From NCBI GenBank assembly GCA_964400655.1, contig CAYNVN010000170.1, positions 1 to 6,050 on the forward strand: DNA of 6,050 nucleotides, in the 5' to 3' direction. The translations under genes and the position numbers were made by a program. The notes beneath the pieces are model-generated. The model was not told the DNA's origin and did not search any database. It saw only the letters and a list, made by a program, of their open reading frames with translations. Every line of letters starts with the position of its first letter. Position 1 is the first letter of the stretch. This document shows, in pieces, positions 1 through 5,856 of this stretch. Source of the DNA: B16-G9 sp964400655. GTDB taxonomy: Bacteria > Bacteroidota > Bacteroidia > Bacteroidales > F082.

Positions 1-2
1 AT

Positions 3-1199
3 TATCAAACCACGCTGGATTTGCTGTTTCGCTTTAAAAGTGTTTTTGTTTACGACGGAAAGGAGCCGGAGCTGACGGCCCTCAACACCAAAGCTTATAC
101 GGGTCTCTACGATCAATATATTACACGGGTTCAAACGGCGCTTACCAACGGTTACATTGATGAAGCATACAAAAGGATTGAAGCGCTTAAAGATTTTAAA
201 AAGATGAACGCCCGCTATCTTACCGGCGACACCCTGTTGGAAAACCGTATTGAAAAATCAGCCTACGGATTGATTCTTGAATTTATCCAGCGGGGAGAGA
301 TATTGTCGGATAACGGTAAAAATGCGGAAGCAATGGAAAACTACAGCATCGCATTGGGGTTACAGGAAGATTTTTTGAGTTATCATATCGACCGGCTGGA
401 TGACCTTGTCAACCAAAACGCACTGCCCGTTTTGCTGGATAAAATTGAACAGGCGGAGCTGAAAGTGTGGGCCAACAAAACAAAAGAGGCTAACTTACTT
501 TATGATGAGATTTTAAACGATGTGGCTTTCTATCATTTGAAAAACAACCCGCAGATAAAGATTAAAACAAATGAGCTGAAACAAAAACTTTCCAACCGTA
601 AATGTGTGGATGCCGGTTACGCTTTGTCAAACTATTTACAGGTGGTTCAAAACCGTATCGGCACCGGAAAGTGGCAGGAAGCTGCTGTTGCCATGAAAAA
701 TGCCGATGCCGTTGTAAAGGCAAACAAAAACTGTCCTCTTGACACCTCATTGTACTTTAAGCTTAAAAGCAGGTATGGAGAGGCGGTTTATTACAGCGGA
801 AAATATGCACGGGTAAGAGACAGACTCTATGCATACGGATATGCTTCGGTATGGAAAGAGCTGGCCGCTTTGGAGTTGTTTTACCACCAACATCATTTGT
901 CGGAGTGGGGCATCGGCGAACCGGGATTGTACAGTGTGGTTAAAAGTCAGCATAATGGCGAAAATGTAAAAATGCTGGTTGAATTTTTTCTGGAACACGA
1001 TAACGGTTTAGCGGCTTACCGGTATTTGTTGCTGCTGCGAAATTCGGATATCCCGAAACGTGAAATAAGAGAACTGCAAATTAAAACAGGCACCAAACTG
1101 GCAACACAACTTTCCGTCGGAAAATTTGATGAAATCGTTGATGCAAACGACAAATGGCTCAGGCCGCTTATTGATGCTTACCACCTTTCCGTTCAATAA
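3..1199 (+). CDS. TPR-like helical-repeat protein, 5' end outside the window
   Basis: The reading frame is open from the first complete codon of the window (base 3) to a TAA at 1197-1199, giving 398 visible residues. No convincing start is visible: a TTG at 21 could be read as a start, but the frame continues upstream with a plausible helical sequence, so the true start and any signal peptide are probably missing. The sequence is rich in amphipathic helices, with tetratricopeptide-like pairs around residues 42-66 (TNGYIDEAYKRIEAL), 88-121 (RGEILSDNGKNAEAMENYSIAL), 149-172 (ANKTKEANLLYDEIL) and 210-241 (GTGKWQEAAVAMKNA). No catalytic motif is recognisable. Such proteins usually act as protein-protein scaffolds, but the partner cannot be read from the sequence. 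The next gene appears to have its own promoter right after this stop. The call as a real gene is secure; its function is unknown. Confidence 0.8.
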   Translation, partial: YQTTLDLLFRFKSVFVYDGKEPELTALNTKAYTGLYDQYITRVQTALTNGYIDEAYKRIEALKDFKKMNARYLTGDTLLENRIEKSAYGLILEFIQRGEILSDNGKNAEAMENYSIALGLQEDFLSYHIDRLDDLVNQNALPVLLDKIEQAELKVWANKTKEANLLYDEILNDVAFYHLKNNPQIKIKTNELKQKLSNRKCVDAGYALSNYLQVVQNRIGTGKWQEAAVAMKNADAVVKANKNCPLDTSLYFKLKSRYGEAVYYSGKYARVRDRLYAYGYASVWKELAALELFYHQHHLSEWGIGEPGLYSVVKSQHNGENVKMLVEFFLEHDNGLAAYRYLLLLRNSDIPKREIRELQIKTGTKLATQLSVGKFDEIVDANDKWLRPLIDAYHLSVQ

Positions 1200-1205
1200 A
1201 TGTTC

Positions 1206-1213
1206 TATCTTTG
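1206..1213 (+). promoter_or_regulatory. Bacteroidota-type -7 promoter element upstream of pepE
   Basis: TATCTTTG matches the TAnnTTTG -7 consensus of Bacteroidota primary sigma factor promoters and lies 32 bases before the pepE ATG, starting 6 bases after the stop of the preceding gene. Transcription would start near 1218-1221, giving a short 5' UTR of about 25-28 bases. The -33 TTTG box is poor: only a TTTC at 1186-1189, inside the preceding coding sequence and at slightly short spacing. The promoter may therefore be weak or the match fortuitous. Confidence 0.5.
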
Positions 1214-1245
1214 AGTACCAAATCATAACCATTAAAAATAAACAG

Positions 1246-1977
1246 ATGAAAAAATTATTGCTTATCAGTAATTCAACCATGGCGGGGGAGGAATATCTCG
1301 GATGGCCCCAAAATTATATTGCCGGATTTTTACAAACCAACAAGGTAAAAAAGGTAACATTTGTACCCTATGCGGGGGTGAATCTTTCGCTTGAAAGTCT
1401 TGATGCTTCATACGATATTTATACACGGAAGGTGGCAACGGTTTTTGCCGGATTCGGTATCGAAATTGAATCGGTGCATCAAACCGATAATCCGGTAGAA
1501 ATGGTTAATAATGCCGAAGCCATTGCCGTTGGCGGCGGCAACACTTTCCATCTTGTGGCAAAAATGCACGAAACGGGTATAATGGAGGCCATCAGGGCGA
1601 AAGCCGAATCGGGGACACCGTATATGGGATGGAGTGCCGGTTCCAATGTGGCTTGCCCCACATTAAAAACCACCAACGATATGCCTATTATCGAGCCGCA
1701 AAGTTTTAATACGCTTAACCTGGTTCCGTTTCAGATTAATCCGCATTACCTCGATGCCAATCCCGAAGGTCACGGTGGTGAAACCCGTCAGCAGCGCATC
1801 GAGGAGTTCCTTGCCATCAATCGTGATATGAAAGTTTTGGGACTTCGCGAAGCAAGTTTGTTGTACGTTGAAGGCAACACCATGAAACTAATGGGCAAAC
1901 GCAATTTGCGACTTTTTGAGTTTGGCACGGAACCTGTAGAATATAAACCTGATTCGGATTTAAGTTTCTTATTGTAA
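1246..1977 (+). CDS. pepE: Peptidase E (alpha-aspartyl dipeptidase, family S51)
   Basis: This cytoplasmic serine peptidase hydrolyses dipeptides with N-terminal aspartate (Asp-X) and contributes to peptide turnover. The 243-residue product is close to the 229 residues of the enterobacterial enzyme and aligns along its length from memory: LLLISNSTMAG at the N-terminus, VPYAGV at 40-45, VGGGNTF at 95-101, GWSAGSNVACPT at 128-139, TTNDMPI at 142-148, INPH at 164-167 and PEGHGGETRQQRI at 173-185. The likely catalytic triad is Ser130, Asp145 and His167, with the same 15- and 22-residue spacings as Ser120/Asp135/His157 in the Salmonella enzyme. The ATG at 1246 is chosen because the protein then begins with the family's N-terminal strand. 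The in-frame ATG at 1126 would add 40 unrelated residues overlapping the previous gene. The start context is A-rich without a Shine-Dalgarno. It is likely the first gene of a run ending at 3979. Confidence 0.95.
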   Translation: MKKLLLISNSTMAGEEYLGWPQNYIAGFLQTNKVKKVTFVPYAGVNLSLESLDASYDIYTRKVATVFAGFGIEIESVHQTDNPVEMVNNAEAIAVGGGNTFHLVAKMHETGIMEAIRAKAESGTPYMGWSAGSNVACPTLKTTNDMPIIEPQSFNTLNLVPFQINPHYLDANPEGHGGETRQQRIEEFLAINRDMKVLGLREASLLYVEGNTMKLMGKRNLRLFEFGTEPVEYKPDSDLSFLL

Positions 1978-1992
1978 AAACAGGTTTGTAAA

Positions 1993-2577
1993 ATGAAAAG
2001 GTTATTTTTTATTGTAATGCTGTTGCTGGCTGTGGGAGCAACAACCGGTTTCGGTCAGCAACAAAATGAGGTGTCGGTAAAAGAGCAAAAAAAGTTAGAT
2101 AAACGAAAAGATAAAGCATTAAAAAACGAGAAGGCACTCAAAAAATATGAGCTTTACAATAAACTGGTTAAAGATTCAACTTTTGTTTTTATGGCCGACA
2201 ACTGGACGGATGAACGAAATACCTCCGTCAGCATCGATCCTACCATTAATTTTTTGGTGGTAAAAAAGGAAAAGTCATTCTTTCAGTTCGGGCTGGATAA
2301 TATGGGCCCCGGTTTTAACGGGCTTGGCGGTGCAAGCATCGACAGCCGCGTGGTAAGTTATCGTTACCACAAAGGCAAAAACAGTAAAAAGTCCTCACAG
2401 CTCATTATGACGGTTAAATCGAGATATTTACAGGGAACCATGACCTTTGTGATGACCTTTTTCGGCGAAAGTGCCACCGTGGATGTTACGGGAGCCAATG
2501 GCAGGCGCATCAGTTTGCAGGGAGCTCTGTTCCCGCTGGAAAAAGTAAACCTGATGGGCTCCGGTTCAGAGTATTGA
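1993..2577 (+). CDS. DUF4251-like exported protein, copy 1
   Basis: This 194-residue protein of unknown function begins 15 bases after pepE and is probably co-transcribed with it. Residues 1-21 are a signal peptide (MKR, then a hydrophobic run to about 14, with predicted cleavage at GFG|QQ). There is no lipobox cysteine, so it is likely periplasmic and not a lipoprotein. Residues 28-56 form a Lys/Glu-rich, probably helical linker. The rest is a beta-rich domain: KDSTFVFMADN (60-70), SIDPTINFLVV (80-90), FNGLGGASIDSRVVSYRY (108-125), MTFFGESATVDV (154-165) and NGRRISLQGAL (169-179). This order matches the Bacteroidota family DUF4251 as I remember it; the assignment is from memory, not a search. 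It is clearly paralogous to the gene at 3404-3979. No enzymatic residues stand out. Confidence 0.85.
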   Translation: MKRLFFIVMLLLAVGATTGFGQQQNEVSVKEQKKLDKRKDKALKNEKALKKYELYNKLVKDSTFVFMADNWTDERNTSVSIDPTINFLVVKKEKSFFQFGLDNMGPGFNGLGGASIDSRVVSYRYHKGKNSKKSSQLIMTVKSRYLQGTMTFVMTFFGESATVDVTGANGRRISLQGALFPLEKVNLMGSGSEY

Positions 2578-2602
2578 TAACGTTGTTTCAATAAGTGTTT
2601 TT

Positions 2603-3355
2603 ATGTTAATCACCCGGAAACTGGAAATATGCTGTTATACGGTTGAGTCGGCTGTTACTGCTGAAAAAGCCGGTGCCGACAGAATAGAATTTTGTGATAA
2701 TTATTCCGAAGGGGGAACAACACCATCGTGGGCAGCCATTCAATACGTGGTGCAAAACCTTACCATTCCCGTAAATGTTATTGTTCGCCCGAGGGGTGGC
2801 GATTTTCTATATTCAAAAGCTGAATACGAAATCGTTAAAAACGAGGTACTAAAAATTAAAGAGCTGGGAGCCAACGGGATTGTAATCGGTTTTTTAAAAC
2901 CCGGCGGAGAAATCGATATGGAAAGAACAACCGAAATTACGAAACTGGCGGGAAACATGGAAGTAACCTTTCACAGAGCCTTTGATATGTGCCGCAATCC
3001 GTTCAAAGCACTTGAACAACTGAAAAATACAGGGATAAAACGTATTTTAACTTCGGGCGCTAAAAACAAAGCATTTGAAGGTACCGGTTTAATTGCAGAC
3101 CTTGTAAAAAAGGCAGGAAATATTATAATCATGCCGGGAAGCGGAATAAACGAAAATAATTTATCCGCGATAATGAAAAAGACCGGTGCCGTCGAATTTC
3201 ACAGCTCGGCGAAAAAGTTTACCGCCAGCAAGATGAAATATTTCAACGCTGCACTCAGTATGGGCGGTAATCAAAACATGGATGAATATAAAATAATTGG
3301 GGTTGATGAAAATTCGGTTCGGAAAATGGCGGCAATTTTAAAAGATAACAGTTAA
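2603..3355 (+). CDS. cutC: CutC family TIM-barrel protein (copper homeostasis protein CutC)
   Basis: The 250-residue cytoplasmic protein matches CutC (PF03932) along its whole length. Landmarks are LEICCYT (7-13), GADRIEFC (24-31), EGGTTPS (36-42), IPVNVIVRPRGGDFLYS (55-71), VTFHRAFDMCRNP (121-133), RILTSG (147-152), IIIMPGSGI (174-182), VEFHSSA (197-203) and DEYKIIGVD (227-235). Length agrees with the E. coli protein of about 248 residues. The ATG at 2603 places the first beta strand at residue 7, as in relatives. CutC was named from copper-tolerance phenotypes and the human homologue binds Cu(I), but its biochemical activity is unsettled. The conserved RPRGGDF and HSS residues at the barrel mouth suggest a phosphate- or substrate-binding enzyme site. 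It starts 25 bases after the first DUF4251-like gene and is followed by the second. Family assignment is certain; a copper role here is not. Confidence 0.95.
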   Translation: MLITRKLEICCYTVESAVTAEKAGADRIEFCDNYSEGGTTPSWAAIQYVVQNLTIPVNVIVRPRGGDFLYSKAEYEIVKNEVLKIKELGANGIVIGFLKPGGEIDMERTTEITKLAGNMEVTFHRAFDMCRNPFKALEQLKNTGIKRILTSGAKNKAFEGTGLIADLVKKAGNIIIMPGSGINENNLSAIMKKTGAVEFHSSAKKFTASKMKYFNAALSMGGNQNMDEYKIIGVDENSVRKMAAILKDNS

Positions 3356-3403
3356 CGAATTGTTCACAAAAAACCGGAAAAGTATAAACAAATAATATTA
3401 GTT

Positions 3404-3979
3404 ATGAAAAAGATAGTGATGGTATTGTCTCTTTTGGTATTGGTATCGGGTGCCATGGCACAGCAGGATAACAAGTTGTCGAAAAGAGAACAAAGAAAAC
3501 TTGAAAAACAAAAAGAAAAAGAGGCAAAACTTGCCCTCGAAAAAAAGGCTCATGAACTGGCCAATGCACTGGTAAAGGATTCCACATTCGTTTTTGTTGC
3601 CAACACATTGTATGGCGAACGGGGCGGTACCTTTACCATCGATCCCACGTTGAATTTTTTAGGTGTCAATAAGGAAGATGCGGTTTATCAGTTTTCTTTT
3701 AGAGGCATCACCGGCTGGAACGGACTTGGAGGGGCAACCTTTGAAGGTACGGTTTCAAAATATGAATTTAACCCGTCGGAAAACATTCAAAAAGGTTCAA
3801 AGCTGGTTATGATGATGCAACCGAAAGGAGTTGGCGGGTTACCCTATATTACAATGACTTTCTTCGGGTTAAACGCAACAGTGAATATCACCTTTAGCAA
3901 CGGTAATCGTATTACCATGGATGGTCAGATAAGATCCATTCACGATGCGGAGATATTAAAAGGCCGTCCGGTATTTTAA
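3404..3979 (+). CDS. DUF4251-like exported protein, copy 2
   Basis: This 191-residue product is a paralogue of the one at 1993-2577. It has a clear signal peptide (MKK, hydrophobic residues 4-14, cleavage at AMA|QQ after residue 19), then a very Lys/Glu/Gln-rich, probably helical segment (about 24-52). The beta-rich domain follows: ANALVKDSTFVFVANT (53-68), FTIDPTLNFLGVN (77-89), WNGLGGATFEGTVSKYEF (105-122), YITMTFFGLNATVNITF (148-164) and NGNRITMDGQI (166-176). With no lipobox cysteine it is probably periplasmic. Shared landmarks with copy 1 are KDSTFVF, IDPT-NFL, NGLGGA and MTFFG-(E/N)-ATV, while the region around residues 120-148 differs. It lies 48 bases after cutC with no convincing promoter in between, so read-through from upstream is likely. 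I see no terminator directly after it. Function unknown. Confidence 0.85.
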   Translation: MKKIVMVLSLLVLVSGAMAQQDNKLSKREQRKLEKQKEKEAKLALEKKAHELANALVKDSTFVFVANTLYGERGGTFTIDPTLNFLGVNKEDAVYQFSFRGITGWNGLGGATFEGTVSKYEFNPSENIQKGSKLVMMMQPKGVGGLPYITMTFFGLNATVNITFSNGNRITMDGQIRSIHDAEILKGRPVF

Positions 3980-4128
3980 CCACAATCCGCAGGTGATTAA
4001 CCGGTAAATAAAATATTCCGAGAATAGTACCTGACGTTAATATCCTGTTAAGCATTGATATTTATGTCGTTATCAAACACTGTATTGTTGTCCGATAGCC
4101 GGTTTGTAAGAAAATCATTCAACAAAGG
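3980..4128 (+). other. Gene-free spacer upstream of the trp leader promoter
   Basis: This AT-rich stretch holds no open reading frame of note and no clear terminator for the upstream operon. The visible structure is a set of related short arms: TTGATA at 4055-4060 and TATCAA at 4071-4076 form a 6-base dyad with a 10-base gap. TTATCAAAC at 4070-4078 is the exact reverse complement of GTTTGATAA at 4128-4136, which overlaps the -33 box. These could be binding half-sites or chance in AT-rich DNA. Confidence 0.35.
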
Positions 4129-4158
4129 TTTGATAATTAAAAAAACTTTATACATTTG
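4129..4158 (+). promoter_or_regulatory. Bacteroidota-type promoter of the trp leader-trpB2 transcript
   Basis: TTTG at 4129-4132 and TACATTTG at 4151-4158 are separated by 18 bases, a close fit to the TTTG / TAnnTTTG (-33/-7) promoter consensus of Bacteroidota. The predicted start of transcription is about 4162-4166. It sits immediately upstream of a leader peptide, hairpins and terminator, so everything needed for attenuation lies in the transcribed region. This is the best promoter match in the window. Confidence 0.75.
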
Positions 4159-4167
4159 ACCCCTGAA

Positions 4168-4230
4168 ATGAGAAGCACATTTAACATAGCAAATATTTGG
4201 TGGTGGCGTTACGAATACCTCGTGTCGTAA
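4168..4230 (+). CDS. Trp leader peptide (20 residues, three consecutive Trp codons)
   Basis: ATG at 4168 opens a 20-codon frame ending in TAA at 4228-4230; its centre reads ANIWWWRYEY. Three TGG codons in a row at 4198-4206 are the classic tryptophan sensor of a ribosome-mediated attenuator, and three adjacent Trp in so short a frame is very unlikely by chance next to a tryptophan synthase gene. The stop codon lies inside the antiterminator strand (4221-4232). A ribosome stalled on the Trp codons would cover the strand at 4208-4214 and leave the antiterminator free. A ribosome at the stop would cover the antiterminator. There is no Shine-Dalgarno, and the ATG is only a few bases from the predicted transcription start, so translation may be nearly leaderless. 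The peptide itself probably has no function beyond being translated. Confidence 0.85.
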   Translation: MRSTFNIANIWWWRYEYLVS

Positions 4231-4299
4231 CCCGTTTTGCTATGAATTAAAATAATATTGAATTATTAAGGCGTGTCGGTTACGACACGCCTTTTTTTT
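4185..4299 (+). promoter_or_regulatory. Tryptophan transcription attenuator of trpB2
   Basis: Several alternative RNA pairings are visible. (a) Outer stem: CATAGCAAA at 4185-4193 with TTTGCTATG at 4236-4244, 9 perfect pairs. (b) Inner stem, strand 1 with strand 2: GTTACGA at 4208-4214 with TCGTAAC at 4225-4231, 7 pairs. (c) Antiterminator: CGTGTCGTAACC at 4221-4232 with GGTTACGACACG at 4278-4289, 12 perfect pairs. (d) Terminator: 4268-4278 with 4283-4293, followed by T's. Pairing (c) excludes both (b) and (d). With no ribosome, (a) and (b) form and termination follows. With tryptophan present, the ribosome at the leader stop hides 4221-4232 and termination follows. With tryptophan scarce, stalling at 4198-4206 hides 4208-4214 and opens (a), so (c) can form and transcription continues into trpB2. 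The pairings are seen directly; the mechanism is inferred from the enterobacterial trp paradigm. Confidence 0.85.
4268..4299 (+). terminator. Intrinsic terminator of the trp attenuator
   Basis: AAGGCGTGTCG at 4268-4278 pairs perfectly with CGACACGCCTT at 4283-4293, giving 11 pairs (nine of them GC-rich) around a GTTA loop. It is followed by a run of eight T's at 4292-4299, the first two of which also belong to the stem. This is a textbook intrinsic terminator located 48 bases before the trpB2 start, where it would block expression unless prevented. Its loop and 3' arm are complementary to the antiterminator strand at 4221-4232. Confidence 0.92.
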
Positions 4300-4346
4300 G
4301 TGCCCGAAAAAACAACAACATTAATAATCACTTAAAACATTTAGTT

Positions 4347-5711
4347 ATGAAAAAGATCAGAAAGTTTTTTTTACCCGAATCGGAAATGCCTACACAATGG
4401 TATAACATTCAGGCCGACATGCCCAACAAACCGCAACCTTCGTTGCATCCCGGAACCAAACAACCGCTGGGCCCCGATGATTTGGCTCCGCTGTTCCCTA
4501 TGGAGCTGATAAAACAGGAGGTGTCAACCGAACGATACATCGATATTCCGGAGGAGGTGCTCGAAATCTACAAGATTTGGAGGCCGTCGCCCCTGATCAG
4601 GGCCTACGGACTCGAAAAATTATTGGATGCTCCGGTGAAAATCTATTATAAAAACGAAGGGGTAAGTCCTGCCGGCTCACATAAACCCAATACGGCGGTG
4701 CCGCAGGCTTACTACAATTATAAAGAGGGTGTAAAAAAGATAACCACCGAAACGGGAGCCGGTCAGTGGGGAAGCGCCCTGAGTTTTGCAACACAATTCT
4801 TTGATATCGATTTGCAGGTGTTTATGGTAAAAGTGAGCTACAATCAAAAGCCTTACCGTAAATCGATGATCAATACATGGGGGGCCAATGTTGTGCCCTC
4901 GCCAAGTAACCTAACCGAAGCAGGACGTGCCATTCTTGAAAAAGACCCCGATAATCCGGGAAGCCTCGGTATTGCCATTTCCGAAGCCGTTGAAATGGCG
5001 GTTAAAGACCCCGAAACAAAATATTCGCTTGGCAGCGTGCTCAACCATGTGCTGATGCACCAAACAATTATCGGACAGGAAGCCGTAAAACAGTTTGAAA
5101 TGGCACAGGACTATCCCGATGTTATTGTAGGTTGCTTTGGGGGAGGTTCCAACTTTGCCGGAATAACTTTCCCGTTTTTACGCAAGAACTTTACAGAGGG
5201 TAAAAAAACCAGAATGGTTGCCGTGGAGCCTTTTTCATGTCCGAAACTTACCCGCGGGGAGTTCAGATACGATTTCGGCGATTCGGTTGGGATGACCCCT
5301 TTGATTCCCATGTACACGCTGGGCCATAATTTTATGCCTCCCAAAATTCACGCAGGCGGCTTACGGTATCATGGTGCCGGAGCCATTGTAAGCCAGCTGT
5401 TAAAAGACAAGCTGATTGAAGCAACAGCGGTACATCAGCTGGAGTGTTTCGATGCCGGTGTTAAATTTGCACGGGCCGAAGGCATTATCCCCGCTCCCGA
5501 ATCAACCCATGCCATTGCACAGGTATTTAAAGAAGCGCAACGTGCCAAAGAGGAAGGGGTTGAAAAAACCATTTTGTTTAACCTGTCGGGACACGGTTTG
5601 GTGGATATGGCCTCGTACGACCAATATTTTGCCGGTAATCTTCACGACTACAGCGTTTCGGAAGAGGAGATCAAAAAAAGCCTTAAAGAACTGGATGCCT
5701 TTGGGGTTTAG
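4347..5711 (+). CDS. trpB: TrpB2-type tryptophan synthase beta-like PLP enzyme
   Basis: The 454-residue cytoplasmic enzyme belongs to the longer TrpB2 group (TIGR01415-like), not the roughly 400-residue TrpB1 that pairs with TrpA. It is expected to make L-tryptophan from indole and L-serine using PLP; some TrpB2 enzymes prefer O-phosphoserine. Visible landmarks: TQWYNI (16-21), the WRPSPL substrate-entry motif (78-83), Lys113 in SPAGSHKPNTA as the Schiff-base lysine, Glu135 in TETGAGQWG as the catalytic glutamate, phosphate-binding GGGSN (265-269), the TrpB2-typical segment EPFSCPKLTRGEFRYDFGD (294-312) with MTPLIPMYTLG (316-326), and LSGHG with Ser414 near the PLP ring nitrogen. The ATG at 4347 gives the usual TrpB2 N-terminus. 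It appears monocistronic: an attenuator lies before it, a terminator after it, and no trpA is adjacent. A likely role is indole salvage or an auxiliary tryptophan supply. Confidence 0.95.
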   Translation: MKKIRKFFLPESEMPTQWYNIQADMPNKPQPSLHPGTKQPLGPDDLAPLFPMELIKQEVSTERYIDIPEEVLEIYKIWRPSPLIRAYGLEKLLDAPVKIYYKNEGVSPAGSHKPNTAVPQAYYNYKEGVKKITTETGAGQWGSALSFATQFFDIDLQVFMVKVSYNQKPYRKSMINTWGANVVPSPSNLTEAGRAILEKDPDNPGSLGIAISEAVEMAVKDPETKYSLGSVLNHVLMHQTIIGQEAVKQFEMAQDYPDVIVGCFGGGSNFAGITFPFLRKNFTEGKKTRMVAVEPFSCPKLTRGEFRYDFGDSVGMTPLIPMYTLGHNFMPPKIHAGGLRYHGAGAIVSQLLKDKLIEATAVHQLECFDAGVKFARAEGIIPAPESTHAIAQVFKEAQRAKEEGVEKTILFNLSGHGLVDMASYDQYFAGNLHDYSVSEEEIKKSLKELDAFGV

Positions 5712-5725
5712 CAGTATCTTTTTTT

Positions 5726-5771
5726 AACACGCCGTCACCGTTTAACAAAAACCGTGTGACGGCGTGTTTTT
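5726..5771 (+). terminator. Terminator downstream of trpB2
   Basis: AACACGCCGTCAC at 5726-5738 pairs perfectly over 13 bases with GTGACGGCGTGTT at 5756-5768. The loop is 17 bases and five T's (5767-5771) close the structure. It begins 14 bases after the trpB2 stop, so it most likely ends that transcript. The unusually long loop and the T run before the left arm are atypical, but the stem is strong. No A run precedes the stem, so efficient termination on the - strand is less likely. Confidence 0.8.
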
Positions 5772-5773
5772 AA

Positions 5774-5830
5774 AGTGCCTAAAGTACTTGAAGTTTGGAG
5801 TGCCTAAAGTTTGGAGTACCTGGAGTTGAG
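5774..5830 (+). repeat. Degenerate 9/7-base tandem repeat array, block 1
   Basis: Seven head-to-tail units, all beginning AGT, alternate between 9-base and 7-base forms: AGTGCCTAA, AGTACTTGA, AGTTTGG, AGTGCCTAA, AGTTTGG, AGTACCTGG and AGTTGAG. The same unit types recur at 5979-6028. The array starts a few bases after the trpB2 terminator. No coding frame explains it. Confidence 0.8.
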
Positions 5831-5856
5831 CGTTCAGCGTTTAGGGTTTAGCGTTT
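5829..5856 (+). repeat. Four heptamer tandem repeats, AGCGTTT type
   Basis: AGCGTTC, AGCGTTT, AGGGTTT and AGCGTTT follow each other exactly at 7-base spacing. The first unit overlaps the last bases of the preceding AGT array, so the two families run into one another without a spacer. Confidence 0.75.

Noticed and set aside
1126..1245. Upstream in-frame ATG that would extend pepE by 40 residues
   Set aside because: The extension overlaps the preceding gene by 74 bases and shows no similarity to the family, while the ATG at 1246 gives the exact PepE N-terminus and lies after the promoter-like element.
562..1280. Three - strand open frames opposite the first gene and the pepE start
   Set aside because: They lie wholly or mostly antisense to well-supported coding sequence, have no recognisable motifs, and overlap the promoter region.
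1993..2055. Lipoprotein signal for the DUF4251-like proteins
   Set aside because: Neither signal peptide ends in a cysteine; both have ordinary signal peptidase I sites followed by glutamine.
3957..4006. Possible terminator after the second DUF4251-like gene (CCGGT near 3969 and ACCGG near 4000)
   Set aside because: Only five pairs form without bulges and no T run follows, so it cannot be supported as a terminator.
5416..5727. Open frame of 103 codons on the + strand inside trpB2
   Set aside because: It is a shadow in another frame of a certain gene; its composition (Arg, Lys, Pro and Leu rich) and lack of any domain do not support a protein.
4270..5767. GGCGTGT/ACACGCC shared by the attenuator terminator and the downstream terminator
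   Set aside because: Only 7 bases are shared, and GC-rich stems of this kind recur by chance; no pairing scheme between such distant sites is plausible.
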